Part shown: positions 32,008-44,785 of the stretch, in pieces
Numbering within the stretch: position 1 is the stretch's first letter
How the letters are laid out: each line of letters begins with the position of its first letter
Source: Maratus speciosus
Lineage: Eukaryota > Arthropoda > Arachnida > Araneae > Salticidae
Reading direction: 5' to 3'
Length of the DNA: 64,000 nucleotides
Assembly (NCBI GenBank): GCA_963932465.1
Contig: OZ010795.1
Location: 518,945,451 to 519,009,450 of the forward strand
The notes under the pieces: generated by a model
The model's input: only the letters and a program-made list of their open reading frames with translations
Told to the model about the DNA's origin: nothing
Databases searched by the model: none
Position numbers and translations under genes: made by a program

Positions 32008-32420
32008 ACTAGTAAATATTCAGATCAGGAGCCTCAACATCATCTCTGCAACCCATTGTTTTTAGCACACTTTGCGTAATATTAATCTTTCTACAAAACA
32101 ATTTAAAGTTTTTAAATTTCATAAATTACATTTATAAAAGTAAAAAATATTTCGAAGGTTTCAGACATTAGAAGAGTTAAATTAAACACGTTGTTATGTA
32201 ATGATATTCTGAAATTATCACAAGCTACTTATTCTGGTAATTTTTAGATAATAAAGTAGATATCTTCAGGGGGGATCTGCCCCACTGAACCCCCCGTAGT
32301 GTAGTTTAATTTACATTTGTAATTTTCTATTGATTGTGTTAATGATTATAGTATATCTGAGATTTCTTTATGCACTGCGATTTATAAGGGTAAGCAACAG
32401 TTTGGACAAGCATTTTACGT
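32008..32420 (-). mobile_element. Repeat Y7, 3' part
   Basis: On the minus strand this ends CTAGT at 32008 and carries the family Y 3' region: AGGCTCCTGATCTG-like words, ACCAGAATAAGTAGCT and the C/G-rich hairpin near 32270-32300. The 5' part of the family is not seen beyond about 32420, so the copy is truncated. Confidence 0.75.
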
Positions 32421-33179
32421 TATCCTAATACCCATACAACAGTATGTACTTGCCTGCCAACCATAAACACCTTTATCTAATGATAAGGAACTTTTAGAAA
32501 TGTAAACTGAGACATCTAATTAAAAAATCTAATGTCTTTATGATTTTATTTCCAAAAAATAGTTTTGATTGCCGTTCTGCAATATTTATATCTAGGATCT
32601 AATCTAAATATCTAAAAATGCACTCGATACCATTAACTTACTAAAATCACTCCAAAATAATGGGACTTCTAAACCTAGCGGTTAATAATTCATCATCGTG
32701 TACACTTCCAATTTACTAAATAGATAAACATGATTTGGTGCCTTAAAGTATTTTTTGTGATAGCCTTTTAATAGTATCCACATTTAATTTAAAATCGTGA
32801 TGTTACGAATACCGTTCATATTGGACGCAAACCTATGTTTAAGATAAATTACAAAAGGAGGTTAAATAACCTTTTATTTCCCTTAACCGGACTTTCAGTT
32901 TAATTTTTTGCACTAGGGATTATTTTAATAATTTATTTTATAGTAACTGTTACCCGTGACGGCGCTCAGGTAGCATTAAACGAAAGATAAATGCATTAAT
33001 TACATAAAACATTCCACTTCCCATCAGACATGCTATGCCTCAGGATTTTTGCACATCATTATTAGAGAAAAAGTTGTTAATTAAGTCGCGCAAATGTTCC
33101 AATTAAATAAAGTAACATTTTCTGTATTAAAATACCGTATACAGAACGCCGAAGGCTTGGCAGTTCTTCTCCCCTTAAT
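32421..33179. other. AT-rich stretch, nothing recognised
   Basis: About 760 bp without a supported feature. Confidence 0.4.
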
Positions 33180-33720
33180 AAAAACATATATAATTAACCA
33201 ACACTCTATCTGGGAGCACGGCAGTGCGTCCGCCAAGTTCGCACAAGCCGTAAGCTACTTTTTCCTGAACCATTTCGGCATACTTTTCAACCCCTCATAA
33301 CGTCGTTTTAGGGAGAGATATAGAAATTTTTCTGTTATACACATGTTCGTATGGTCAAACTGAACTAAGGTTCCACGATTTCATGATAATATATTGAGTA
33401 GTTTTCGAAATATTAAATGCCGAAAAAGCACTTTTTTTGTCACTTCGAATCATCAAATAACTAAGGTAATTCTAAAAGTCGTAGAATCATGAAATTTCAC
33501 TAGTAAGTCGGGTTTGTAGCACAATGAACCAGAAAAATCTGAAAACGCAGAATTTTCGCCTCTAAACCCTTCAAACAGGGGGTGTTGATTTAGCCGTAAA
33601 CAGTTCCTTAACACATTCAATTGGGCCAATATTGGTCGCCAAAACTCGATTACAGAGATTTGAAGGTGTCACGTAATTTCAAGCAGAATACAATTTTATA
33701 TGCTTTTCCAAAAATGTTTG
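33180..33720 (-). repeat. Dispersed repeat W, copy 2 (inverted)
   Basis: Reverse complement of the 20320-20780 segment, sharing GGAGCACGGCAGTGCGTCC, TTCATGATTCTACGAC-like and CAGAATTTTCGCC words at about 75-80% identity. Non-coding; the 33094-33300 frame within it is a chance frame. Confidence 0.7.
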
Positions 33721-34144
33721 TAAAATAGAAAAAATAAATATACCTGAAAATTATAATCAGTATAGGTTATGATATATTCACGATATTAAAACATTTAACA
33801 AAATATAATCGCAATTCGGTACTTTTCCGATATAGTAACCTTGGCGAAATATAGAAAATTGCCTTGACGAGAAAAAAAAAAATTGTAACGTATTTTATGG
33901 CAGCCTATTTATTGTTTCATGTATGCAAGTAATTTTTTCCATGTGTATACAATTTATTTAACGTAAGGAACCTGTTTATTTATTTTTTATATGCAAGTAG
34001 AAATAATTTGTGTATAAAAAACTATATTTCATACATGTATAAATAAAATGTATATACATATATACATATATATATATATTACATCATTTCAAAATGCTAA
34101 AACACCATAACTTCAAAAGGAAGGTGTATATCTGCAGAAATTTT
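33721..34144. other. AT-rich stretch with TA microsatellite
   Basis: A TA/TACA run lies at about 34050-34078. Nothing else is recognised. Confidence 0.45.
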
Positions 34145-34896
34145 TTAAGGGGTCTTGTACCTTTTAAACGCGTCGAAAATTAACGAAAAACTTCAAAGTT
34201 TGAATTAGTCTATCTTCAAAACCTTTTTATGTATAAACATGAAATTTTGGATATTGATTAAACAGGTTGAGCTTTGTAATATGCTACCAACAGAAATTTA
34301 TTAACCCTTTACAGAATTTGTGTATTGTTAAAATCAAAATAGCTCATTTCTTTACACCATAAGTCATTGCGCGCATTATATCTTGAGAAAGTATGTATGG
34401 ATTGTCGTGAAATTTGGTAAAGATACTAATCATGTATGTGTGTTTAAAATGATCTACTCTTAGGCTAAAATTATTTCATTAACTAAAGAAAAAAATATTT
34501 TCGTAAAAAAAAATAAAAATTTTGTATTTTTAATGAATAAAAATAGCCATAACTAAAAATATTACCATTGTAAATACTTAAAAGTAGATCATTTTAAACA
34601 CACATATTTGTTTAGTATATTTACCAAATTTCTTGACAATCCATACATACTTTCTCAAGATATCATGCGCGCAATGACTTATGGGGCCAAAAAAGAACTA
34701 TTTTGATTTTAAAAATACACACATTCTCTAAACGGTTAATAAATTTCTGTTGGTAGCATATTACAAAGCATAATCTATTTAATCAATATCCAAAATTTCA
34801 TGTTTATATATAAAAAGGTTTTGAAGATAGACTAATTCAAACTTTGAAGTTTTTGCGTTAATTTTCGACGCGTTTAAAAGGTACAAGACCCCTTAA
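34145..34896. mobile_element. 744-bp foldback element bounded by TTAA
   Basis: The element 34149-34892 begins GGGGTCTTGTACC and ends GGTACAAGACCCC, with TTAA directly outside on each side (34145-34148, 34893-34896). The arms are inverted for about 340 bp each (shared words TTAAACGCGTCG, AAACCTTTTTAT, TGGTAGCATATTAC, ATGGATTGTC), leaving a centre of only about 60 bp. Identity is about 85-90%. TTAA is the target of piggyBac transposases, but it is also common in AT-rich DNA, so the superfamily is tentative. Confidence 0.8.
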
Positions 34897-34927
34897 CTAT
34901 AAAATATTTATAAAAACAAGAAAGACA

Positions 34928-34929
<2 letters not shown>

Positions 34930-34972
<43 letters not shown>
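34930..34972. repeat. Poly-A run
   Basis: An uninterrupted A run of over 40 bases, just to the right of the 744-bp foldback. No retroposon body was recognised to its left. Confidence 0.95.
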
Positions 34973-34973
<1 letters not shown>

Positions 34974-35500
34974 AGTCTGTTCTTTATCAGTGGAAGGACA
35001 GACAGAAAACTAACTCCACCCCCCACTTTTAAAATTTGCAGGTTTCTGAACACATGTTCACCCCGCATTCAATACTGAAAAAACTATTGTCATTTTATTA
35101 ATCTAATTCCATAAAAAACTAAAACAACTCAAATTAAAAACTAACAATCATAATATTAACCATACAAAAACAAAAACTTTAATAAAAAGGTCTTTTAGAG
35201 GAATGCTTAAATTATCATTAAACTAAAAACAAAAGAAAAAAATAAGAAAACAAGCATGAATGCAGAATAAACATGCGCCCCCCCCCAAACCCGCAAAATG
35301 AAATTTCTCAAAACATGAATACCTGTATAATGTTTCCTACCCGTCAACTATAAACAAATAATTTTTTCTTCCAAATCCATTATCAAAAACCAGAAATTCC
35401 AGGTCTGCAACTTTCTTTCGTTTCAATTCATCAATAGATATATATATACATACATATATAAACAACATAAAGGTTCATCAGGTTTGTTTTCGTAGTTGCT
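34973..35500. other. AT-rich stretch, nothing recognised
   Basis: Contains a C-run near 35278-35286 and a TA run near 35440. No feature is supported. Confidence 0.4.
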
Positions 35501-36700
35501 TATATCATTTGGTAACATATCTCAGTTTCTGAAGCCCAAATAGCGTCAAGATTTTTAAAGAAATGCCAAGGCCCCTATAGTGGAAAAATATCCTAATTCT
35601 CATATGAATTTAAAAATCTCCTTTTAATTAAATGAAATGTGTAATTAATAAAGCTGTCTTTAATGATGGGCGTCCGAAGACCGCTTCTAATGTTATTATA
35701 TTGTATTATTAGCCTACTTACTGTTAATTTATTATTAATTTTAAATCTGTCAAATGTAGATTATAATTATAGATAAGATATGATTGTCGCCAAAACCCGA
35801 TTGCAGAAAATTAGCCCGAGTTATAAAGGTGCTATATGATTTCAAGCTGAATGAATTTTCATATTCTTTTACAAAAATCTTGATAAGGTAATTTTTTCAA
35901 TTTATCTGTCCATCTTTCTATCTTTTACTTCCTTAAAACAAGTTTTATTAAAGACCGGGAGGCCTCTGCACAGATCATCACTTCATCGAGTTGAGGGCTG
36001 AAATTTTAGGATTAGTTAAAAATTGATTAGCGTATTAAAATGTAACTGGTCTGCCAAGTTATATCTTTGTGGAAACCACCTACAGACCAGATTTTACTGG
36101 TTAGTTGTTGGATTTTCCATTGTGTTTTCTTGCACACATTCCTTTATGTTTCCATACTTTTGAATGCAAGAAAGCACAATAGTAAACCTACCAGCCAACC
36201 ACTAAAATTAAGTCTTCAGGTGCTTTCCACCTAGATATGACTTGGCAAACCAGTTGCATTTTAATATGCTAATCTAGTTTTGACAAATACTAAAATTTTG
36301 GCTGTAAACTCGATGAGGTGATGGAGTGTGTAGACTTCTCCCTGTCTATTATAAATGTCGGAATTCTAATCTGAATAGCATTCTAGTCAATCTGGCAATT
36401 ATCCCTACTATTTAAGGAACACTATTTCTTTAAGTGCGTTTTAGTGATGTTAATGAACTTTATGCTTATGCATCATACATATTATACCTATGCAACTATG
36501 CATATAATACGTAATACATTTGCATCCAACATATTATAAGTATGTGTATAATACATAATAAATATGCATCATTACGACGTCAGAATAAACAAAACATTTT
36601 TCGTCGCCAAGATTGAAAATTGACATGATATATTACCAAATTTGGCGACATTTCGCTAAATGTCATCAAGCTTGGTGAGAATTTGACGCTAGTGGGTACT
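35501..36700. repeat. Dispersed repeat W, fragments, split by a MITE
   Basis: The segment 35528-35595 matches 20797-20870 in the same orientation. The segments 35790-35940 and 36350-36480 match 19850-20180 in reverse complement (CTTTCTATCTTTTACTTCC; TTATAATGTCG-like; TTAATGAACTTTATG). Between those two matching parts sits a 400-bp foldback (35955-36350), so the MITE entered an existing W copy. TGCATAATAC words at 36470-36570 form a short irregular repeat. Confidence 0.6.
35955..36350. mobile_element. Foldback MITE (about 396 bp)
   Basis: The left end reads AGACCGGGAGGCCTCTG and the right end, reversed, AGACAGGGAGAAGTCTAC. The two halves pair over about 165 bp (CATCGAGTT, AAAATTTTAG, TATTAAAATG, GGTGGAAA-like), leaving a short centre near 36150. 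No protein is encoded. The matching paralogue at 19.9-20 kb lacks it. The target duplication is ambiguous because the flanks are T/A-rich. Confidence 0.75.
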
Positions 36701-37440
36701 TTTCATTGGCTTAATTATTAGTGCGAACCATCTATTTATATTTTTCCGCATATCATCTGATTAGTTAAGTGGTATAACGTATAAATATTTACAAAGTGTT
36801 AATAGATTCGTCACTGCACAAAATCATTGCTATTGTTAGTATATTGCACTCTTATTATACTTGCTGTTACTATGTTGTTGGTCTTTACTCTGTTAAAACT
36901 TCTGTATCATATAACGAGAATTTGCAAAAACAATTAAAGCATCGAAACTGCCAGTTCTCCTTATGATTATTATAATTATATAATATGTAACATGTTTTTC
37001 GGTATGTACGTTAGAATGAATCTTCTATAATCGGGTTCCGCGCATTTTAATTTTCAGGTTTCGTGTACAATTAGCTAAAATCTTAAACACGGCACATTGG
37101 CACATTGTTGAAGACGATTGTATGAGAATAATGATAGGTTTTCTAATGGATCATGGTAGTGCGCCAGTAGATTTACTGTTCTTCCGTAATCGAATCTACT
37201 GAAAAGGTTAGCGTGCAACAAAACGATATTATCATCAATATGGTTTAATGTAAAGGCAGATACTGTCAAAGGATTTCATAAGAACCATTTCACGTACACC
37301 AAATCGTATCAGTTAAAATACTGTAATTGGCTGTGAACCCAATTAAAAAATATCTATATAATAATAGCCGAAGTCATGTGACTTCCATCAACAGTTCCGG
37401 GCTGACCGCTTTACTGTTTACATGCCAAACGGCCATTTCG
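36701..37440. other. AT-rich stretch, nothing recognised
   Basis: The minus-strand frame 37075-37269 is short and shows no domain. No repeat within the window was recognised here. Confidence 0.4.
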
Positions 37441-38340
37441 GCACTTTTATTTTAGTCGTGCGCAGGTGATAATTAATCGTAATAATAATAACATAAACTA
37501 AAATATTTCATTTCAACATCAAAGTATTGTTTCTAATTTACATTCAAATAAATATATATTCTAAGATAACTTCAATTTAAATTAGTTTGACACCTTAACA
37601 TCTCACTTCATAAAGTAAACAAACACAGGAGATTCATTCATCATGAACGGTAGAAAATGTTAAGCCATGAAGGTAATCATTCGCAAAGCAGGTTTTCTAG
37701 CAATGAATGGACAATATTCTTATTATGACATATGAGGTCAATTGGCGGCGCTAACGTTTGTTAACGGCTTGCATTCACGAGGGTTTTATTTTGCTATTTC
37801 TGTTAGTTACGTTACTTTATTGTCATATTTATGAACTCAGAAATCAAATTTATAAAAACAAAAGTATATATATTTATTATTTAGTTATAAAGTAGTAAAA
37901 AATTTAAGAATTCATGATTTGCAAAATTTAAACAAATTTATTAATACTAAAAAATGACATTGAAGTAAGAGCATGTTTAAGTAAAATAAGTTTAATTTAG
38001 ATAATTAATGAACAAATATGAGTTTAAACAGTTGAAATTTCACTCATTCTTACAGTTATGGAATTTAAATGGTTAAAGCATATAAATTAGCATCTGAATT
38101 CCTTTTTTAATTTTGTGTACCTTTAAGAATTTAAATGGTATTTTTCAAAAAAGGCGAAATACGCATAACAACAAAAAATGTATGAAATATTATCAACATC
38201 GCAAAGAATTCTTGATTTCTCTATCAGAATCTTTGGATTTGGGAAGGATTGAGCAAGAAAATTAGTTTAAGAATGAAAGTAACATAATGAATTGCTTAGC
38301 ATACATTTAAGGGAGACCAAACTGGTCGCCAGAAACGGCT
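37440..38340 (-). repeat. Dispersed repeat Z, copy 1 (inverted)
   Basis: Reverse complement of about 60940-61740. Landmarks are GCCGTTAACAAACGTTAGC-type words, ACCCTCGTGAATGC, AGAATATTGTCCATTC and the end motif GGCGACCAGTTTGGTCTCCC, here as its complement near 38315-38336. Identity is about 85%. A partial third end lies at about 38580-38635. Non-coding, mobile by inference from its dispersal. Confidence 0.7.
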
Positions 38341-38681
38341 AGTTACTTAATAGGATTAAAAATCTCCGCATTAGAGAACGAATCATAACTGATAAGGAAA
38401 CATGCATAAGTGAGTTAAGAGATATTTGTCGCGAAAGATGAAATACATAACAACACAAAATATATGATGTGCTTCCATGATCGTAAAGAGTTCTTGATTT
38501 CTCTATCAAATGCTTCCGATTTGGAGAAAGAATGGACACGTAAATTAAATTATGAATAACAATAACATAATGCAATGCTTAACGTGCATTTAAGGAGAAA
38601 AAACTGCTTGCTAGAGGTGGCTAGTACTTACATATAAAAAGAAATAAAGTATAAATTTGCAAAGCTCAAAAATAAAAAAAG

Positions 38682-38992
38682 GTACTTTTATGTTAGCCGG
38701 GCGCAAGTGGCGTATCGCCAAATACTGTTTCCATCTCTATTGTTCATATTGCCTTCATTTCATTTAAAAATATAATTTTTTCAGTCATGTCATTTAAAAT
38801 AGATGCCTTTCACTCATTTTATTTAAAACATACAAATAAATAAATAAGAAATAATAACATAAACCAAAATATTTTATTTGAAAATCAAAGCATTGTTTCT
38901 AATTTAAACATGTGAAAAATGAAAACTGCTATTGGTAAAAAACCAAAATGCTATTGAGGAGATTTGTGCCCGGCTAACATAAAAGTACCGAA
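38682..38992. mobile_element. Short MITE with TTATGTTAGCC ends
   Basis: Inverted termini of about 25 bp: GGTACTTTTATGTTAGCC at the left and GGCTAACATAAAAGTACC at the right, about 310 bp apart. The interior has ATTTAAA words and TAAATAAATAAG. It abuts repeat V on its right. A single-ended relative lies at 7576-7860. Confidence 0.75.
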
Positions 38993-39081
38993 ATTTAAAA
39001 AAAAAGTTTTATATTAATATCTTTTAGAAAAACACACTTGAAAAAACATACAAAGAGTAGTGATATCCCAAAACAGTTTTC

Positions 39082-39128
<47 letters not shown>

Positions 39129-39245
39129 CGCCAAGTTCTCCTTAATGTTTCGGCCAGAAAAAGTAGTGATATCTGAAGTTCGCACAAGTTAAAAGAAAAA
39201 CATCCCAAATCTTTCATTGAAAATGGCTTCCTGCGACTTGGCTGT
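38993..39245 (-). repeat. Dispersed repeat V, copy 2, with a poly-A run
   Basis: Reverse complement of 7350-7560 (CATTAACGGCCAAGT-type, GATATCACTAC, GCGCCAAGTTCTCC). An A43 run at 39085-39127 splits it where copy 1 has TTTATTTTTTTTATAG, so the run expanded in place. Confidence 0.75.
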
Positions 39246-39899
39246 TAATGCCTTCTATATCATTTTCAATTTAATGATTGGAAATTGTGCATTTATGAAT
39301 TATTTAAATATTAAAAGTAATATTAGAATGCAAGGAGGCGAATTCACCTGAAGACATTATAAGTAAAAGATTTCTGATAAATACTATTGAGTTTCAACAA
39401 ACATTAGTTTTAATTACAAATCATTTAGTCCACTTATGGTTTAATTGAAATTTATTTTGCACTGTATAAACCTAAAGTCACTAACATGAAACCCAAGAAA
39501 TAAAACAAAATTTACTTTTTTCAAATCGCACAATGTGTTACATTATATTTTAATGTATAATATTGAAATCTTGTGCAGTGACGAAAGAGATTTTTTCCTT
39601 TGAACACTTATTATAGTTTTTTTTTTTGCATATATTAAGAGGTATTGCAATAACCTTAGAATGCACTTACTCGCGTTAACCCTTTCAGGCGCAACGCTTT
39701 TCTGTTAGTAAATACTGAAATGAATGAATGACGCCGGAATTTACAAACAAACGTATTTGAAAATAAGTAGAAGCTTTTCTTCACGTACTAACTAAAACGA
39801 CAATTTTCAAATCAAAATTCTGGCGTCAGTGCCCCATTTAGGGGTTAAATATAAATGGTCAAAAGTAAACCACCGTCCTTGAAGGGTGCTAAAAGCGGA
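39246..39899. other. AT-rich stretch, nothing recognised
   Basis: About 650 bp with no supported feature. Confidence 0.4.
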
Positions 39900-40255
39900 T
39901 ACTAATTGTGTTTTAACAATTAAATCTGTTGGAATATAGTATCTCAATACAGTTAGTTTGTTATTTTTAACTTCTAAGCATTTAAATAGAGTGTAGTGGT
40001 TTATATGCTTTTATTAAATGTGTATTTTATTTCTGTACTTTTTGCCACAAAATGCCTAAAGTCCTCAAAAAATGTAGTTGGCATGTAGCTCATTTGTACA
40101 TACTTTAGGAAATCCTCTAGAAGGCATTAACGGCCAAGTCGCAGGAAGCCATTTTCTATGAAAGATTTGGAATGTTTGGCTTTTAACTTGTGCGAGCTTC
40201 AGATATCACTACTTTTTCTGGCCGAAACATTATGGAGAACTTGGCGCTTTTTTAA
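39900..40255 (+). repeat. Dispersed repeat V, copy 3
   Basis: Same orientation as copy 1 (7140-7475), about 85% identical: TCTGTTGGAATA, CTTCTAAGCATTTAAAT, GGCATTAACGGCCAAGT, TTATGGAGAACTTGGCGC. It ends before the GGTACTTTTATG motif. Confidence 0.75.
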
Positions 40256-41100
40256 CCATTTGGAAAAATGGTTATTGTCCTCTGTCAGGGTAGGAAATCA
40301 AAAACATATCTGAAGCGTTTTATTGGTTGAATCCGTATTTTATTCGTTTTCTGATTGGTCTATAGATGGATACTTCTGTTGCCACTATGACAAAAAGTAA
40401 TAAAAACTACAAAAAAAAAAGTAATAACTCAGAAACAAATTGAGATACAGCTTTCAAACAAATTGCATTTAAAAGTACATTTTTTTGCTCTATACGGCGG
40501 TGTAAAAAGTAATATTTTGGGATGTTTAGAAGTTTAAGAATGAAATTTCGTTTAAAATTGGTGCAGGAATATTAATGTTTAATCCATGGCGTACGTAATG
40601 TATAACCAGATCCGTAGAAGTTTAAAAATTTACAGTACCAAAAATTGTAAAACTGAAATTTCTTTTAAAATTAGTTCATGATGGGTCCAGGAATGTTAAT
40701 GTTTCATTCATGGCGTACGTAATGTATGATCAACTCCGTGCGATTTTTTATGTCTTAAATTTTAGTCTTTGAAAAAATAATTTTCCTAATGGTCGTTGTA
40801 ATTTGTTAAATTGCTTTTTTTTAGTTTTTATTATTTTTTTTTACAGAAAACTTTTTGTTGGGATCACATTTTATAGGAGACAATATGGAGTTCTTTATTT
40901 GTATGGGCTTACATATACCTCATTCATAAAGATATGAAACTCTGTGTCAATTAATATACACAATTGCAAAAATGAAATCACAACCAATGAAAAAACGAAG
41001 GCCAAGTAAAATCGTTTAAATCGAGGAATATTTCTTCGTAAAGCTGGGAGAAAACTACTACAAAAATTAATTTAGGTGGTATTTGGTGTGAAATATTTAT
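40256..41100. repeat. AT-rich stretch with a diverged 127-bp tandem pair
   Basis: CATGGCGTACGTAATGTAT occurs at about 40588 and again at about 40712, each preceded by AGGAAT(A/G)TTAATGTTT, a pair of units 125-127 bp apart. The rest of the interval shows nothing I can name. Confidence 0.65.
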
Positions 41101-41389
41101 GTATTAATTCCTCTCATATTTATCTTTTTTTTTAAATTTTTAATTTGTTTATTCCATTTTTTTCTTTTCACGTGAAAATCTTACAAATTACCTTTTTAGG
41201 GGAAATTAGTATTCTGTTTTTTTTCTTTTGGCAACAATAAAATTTATAAAATTTAATAGAATAATGCCAGTTTATTCTGTATGAAAATGACGAACTTTTT
41301 CATTTACAAACAAAGTAGTTGAATAAATAAATAAAAATATTATTCTATATAGTATATAAATACTATTTTCATTTCTGGGTTAAAATCCA

Positions 41390-42031
41390 TCTATATGCAA
41401 ACATCTATACAAAGGCATTCATTAATTCATTCCTTTTGACTTTGATTTGACTTTAAAAAACCTACATACTTTCACATTTATATTTTTAGACGAGATGGAG
41501 TTGCTAGGTTCCAGTTAACAGGAAAAAAAAAAGAAATATGTACATTTTAAAATAAGTAAATTTATAAAGTAAAATGTTTTATATTATTCGAACACATGCA
41601 TAAAATTCCATCATAAGTTATACACCTAATTTAAAAACTCTGGCAAATGTCTTGACAAAATTACAAACTAATAGGAATAATTTAATATTCTTATTTAAAA
41701 CTTTCAGCATCCAAAATTTACCATTTAAATCCATTATTAATATAAGTCATTTCTTTCAACAAATGAAAATTTGAAAGTCGTTTGACTTGCCATTGAAAAG
41801 CATTATGGCGAAAAATAAAATATTCTATAGTTTCTGAATGAATAAACCAAATCTAACAAAAGACTATACAGCTTAATCCGGGTACCTCACCAACATGCCC
41901 ACTTAATTTCAAGCTAATCGGATGCTTTTTGCAGCAGTTATCGCGGAACAGACAGACTAACAGACAGGCTAATAGACGGAAACCAAAAACATTTCGGGTC
42001 TCTACAGTAAGCCTTCACTGACGTTTCGGCA
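41390..42031 (-). mobile_element. Repeat Y6, 5' part
   Basis: On the minus strand it begins TGCCGAAACGTCAGTG at 42031 and continues through the CTGT-rich tract, CGCGATAACTGC and CATCCGAT words, matching Y3-Y5. It lies 10 bp from the 3' end of Y5 in head-to-tail order. Its own 3' end was not found; it fades near 41390 or below. Confidence 0.75.
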
Positions 42032-42041
42032 AAAAATATAT

Positions 42042-43503
42042 ACTAGTAAATCTGCAGATCAGGAGCCTCAACGTCATCTTTGCAAGTCATTGTTTTTTAA
42101 CACTCATTGCGTAATATTCATCTTCCTACAAATCGCTTTTTAAAGTTTTCAAATTACATAAATATTTATGAGCATACAAGATACTTCGTAAAGTTTCAGA
42201 AATTAAAAGTGTTAAACAAGTGGTTGTACATTGATGTTCTGAAATTCTGATGAGCTACTTATTCTGGTAACTTTTTAAATCAAAAATTGCATTTCTTCAG
42301 GGGGCCTCTGCCCCCCTGAGCCCCCCGTAGTCTATTTAAATTTACATTCGTAATTTTTTATTGATTGTGCGGATGGTTATAGTATATCTTAGATGTTTTT
42401 TACGCTGTGATTTATAAGGATAAGCATAAGTTTTTTTTATAAATTAATAAAATTTAAATTTTAAATAAAATATTCATGTTAACCGTACACAGACAATAAA
42501 TCTTGAAGTGACGCCAAAAATGTAACCTTAAAATCCGCTACATTCGACCCAAACACAACGGCGTGCTTAAAAAAAGAAAGAAAGAAAAGAAAAATATTTT
42601 TAGTAATACAGTTTTTAATTCATAATACGATGAAATGCTACTTTAGAATGCTTAAATATAAGCAGATCATTTTCATTTTGCAGAAAAAATGCACGGATGA
42701 AGTCAAATAATTCGGTCCCTGTTCCACGTGCTTGTTTTGTTTGGGCCGAATGAGGGCATTTAAATCTGAGCGATAACGCACATCATATTGCAAACAGTTT
42801 TTACGGCATACTGCATCTCCATCTATCTCTTTCCTCCGTGAATAATAGTTAATTTTATTTTAGCCAAGATCTTTTTATTCCAACATCTTTTTTTTTTTTT
42901 GATAAATGACGTCTAATTCACCTGCTATTCGTAATTACTCAAAACCTTTCATCTTGTTATATTAAGAAATACTTGAGAGTTTTCTTTTTATTCCCAATAT
43001 GTCGCCATATTAATTTTTTTATTCTTATTTTTTTCTTTTTCATTTTCCTGTTTCACGTCAAAATCTTTCAATTGAATATGCTTAAAGTTCCCCCCAAAAT
43101 TATAAACCTAACTTAAAAAATCTTGCAAATATATTGACATAATTTTAAAATAATTGGAATAATTTAATAATCTTATTTAAAAATTTCAGCATCCAAAATT
43201 TACCATTTAAATCCATTTTTTATATGAGCCATTTCTTTCAACAAATGACAATTTGAAAATCGTCTGACTTGCCATAGAAAAGCATTACAGAGCCAAAAAA
43301 AAAAATGTTCTATATTTCCCGAATGAATGAACCAAATTTAACCAAAAACTATACAGCTAAGTCCGAGTACCTCATCAACATGTCCAATTAATTTCAAGCC
43401 GATCGGATGCTTTTTGCGGCAGTTATCGCGGAACAGACAGACAGACAAACGGAAATCAAAACTTTTCGTGTCTCCACAGTAAGCCTTCACTGACGTTTCG
43501 GCA
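42042..43503 (-). mobile_element. Repeat Y5, full length (1462 bp)
   Basis: The minus-strand copy runs from TGCCGAAACGTC at 43503 to CTAGT at 42042. The 3' region has GATCTGCAGATTTACTAGT, an internal GC hairpin (GGGGGCTCAGGGGGGC near 42300-42330 on the minus strand) and ACCAGAATAAGTAGCTC. It is closely similar to Y3 (57388-59104). It has no frame of any length and no inverted termini. Confidence 0.85.
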
Positions 43504-43773
43504 ATAAGTATTTTTCTGTACTTAGGTCAGTTGATTGGAGAAGAAGTATAAGGACGCTGGTAAAGTTTTGCTGTACTTTTCCTCCTTGAAAAAACAAAAA
43601 TAATAATTTTCTTGCTTTGAGAGCTTTTAAAACCTTTTTAATCTTTCAATTTATTGATTTTTTAAAAAAAAAGTAACGTAGAAAAGATCCGTATATTTCA
43701 ATGCATTATAAAGAGCAGCAATTTATTTTTAAATTATGAAATGTAATCAGAAGGATCTAGTACGTTTTGCTTT

Positions 43774-44735
43774 GTGGTGTTTAAGAGATTTAATGTCTAA
43801 GAAAATGTGACAAATATAGGATACATCTTCTACCTTATTTTTTATTTTATTTAATTAACTATCTCCGTAACGAAACCTTCAATGAAAAAAGTGATGCCAA
43901 ACTTTTCTTTTTACGTACCCGAAGTTCAAGAAGAAGTTATTCGTCAAATATTTCATAGGCGTTTGACAAAAATTTTAAAATTGAAAGTGTCTAGCGACTT
44001 TTGACGATATAGTGATCTTAATAATTAAAAAAATATCTGCTACTATATTTCATTTAGAAGAAAATTTGTACTATTTTTTCCTGATTTTAAATTTTGTGGT
44101 GTTTAAAACATTTAATATCTAAGAAAATGTGACAAATATAAGATACATCTTCTACTTTAATTTTTAATTTAATTTAATTAATTACCTCAGTAACGAAATA
44201 TTTAATGGAAAATGTGGTGTAAAACATTTTCGTTGCGTACCTGAAGTTCAAGATAAATAATTCGTCAAATATTTCCTAGATATTCGACATAACTTCTAAA
44301 ATTGAAAGTCTGTTGTTACTCTTGTCAATACAGTAAATCTTAATAATTAAAAACTAACTGCAACTATATTTCAATATAAGAAAATTTGTGCTATATTTCC
44401 ATACTTTTAGATTTCGTGGTATTTAAAATATTTAATATCTAAGAAAATGTGACAAATGTAAGATACATATTCTACCTTATTTTTTATTTTATTTAATTAA
44501 TTATCTCCGTAATGAAATATTTAATGGAAAATGTGAGGTCAAACATTTTCGTTACGCATCCAAATTTCAAGAATAAATAATTCGTCAAACATTTCATAGA
44601 TATTCGACAAAACTTCTAAAACTGAAAGTGTCTGCTTTTTGTTGTCCATATATTGAATAATAATAATAAAAAAAAAAAAAACTACTTGTATATTTCATTA
44701 TAGAGGAAAATGTGTACTATTTTTCTCTAATTTTA
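43774..44735. repeat. Three tandem units of about 320 bp
   Basis: Units start at GTGGTGTTTAAG (43774), GTGGTGTTTAAA (44096) and GTGGTATTTAAA (44416), a spacing of 322 and 320 bp. Each contains ATCTAAGAAAATGTGACAAAT, GATACATCTTCTAC-like and GTAACGAAA words. Identity between units is about 80%. Non-coding. Confidence 0.88.
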
Positions 44736-44785
44736 AATTTAATCCAAAAAGTAATTATGAAAAAGTAAAGCAATAAACCTTTTTA

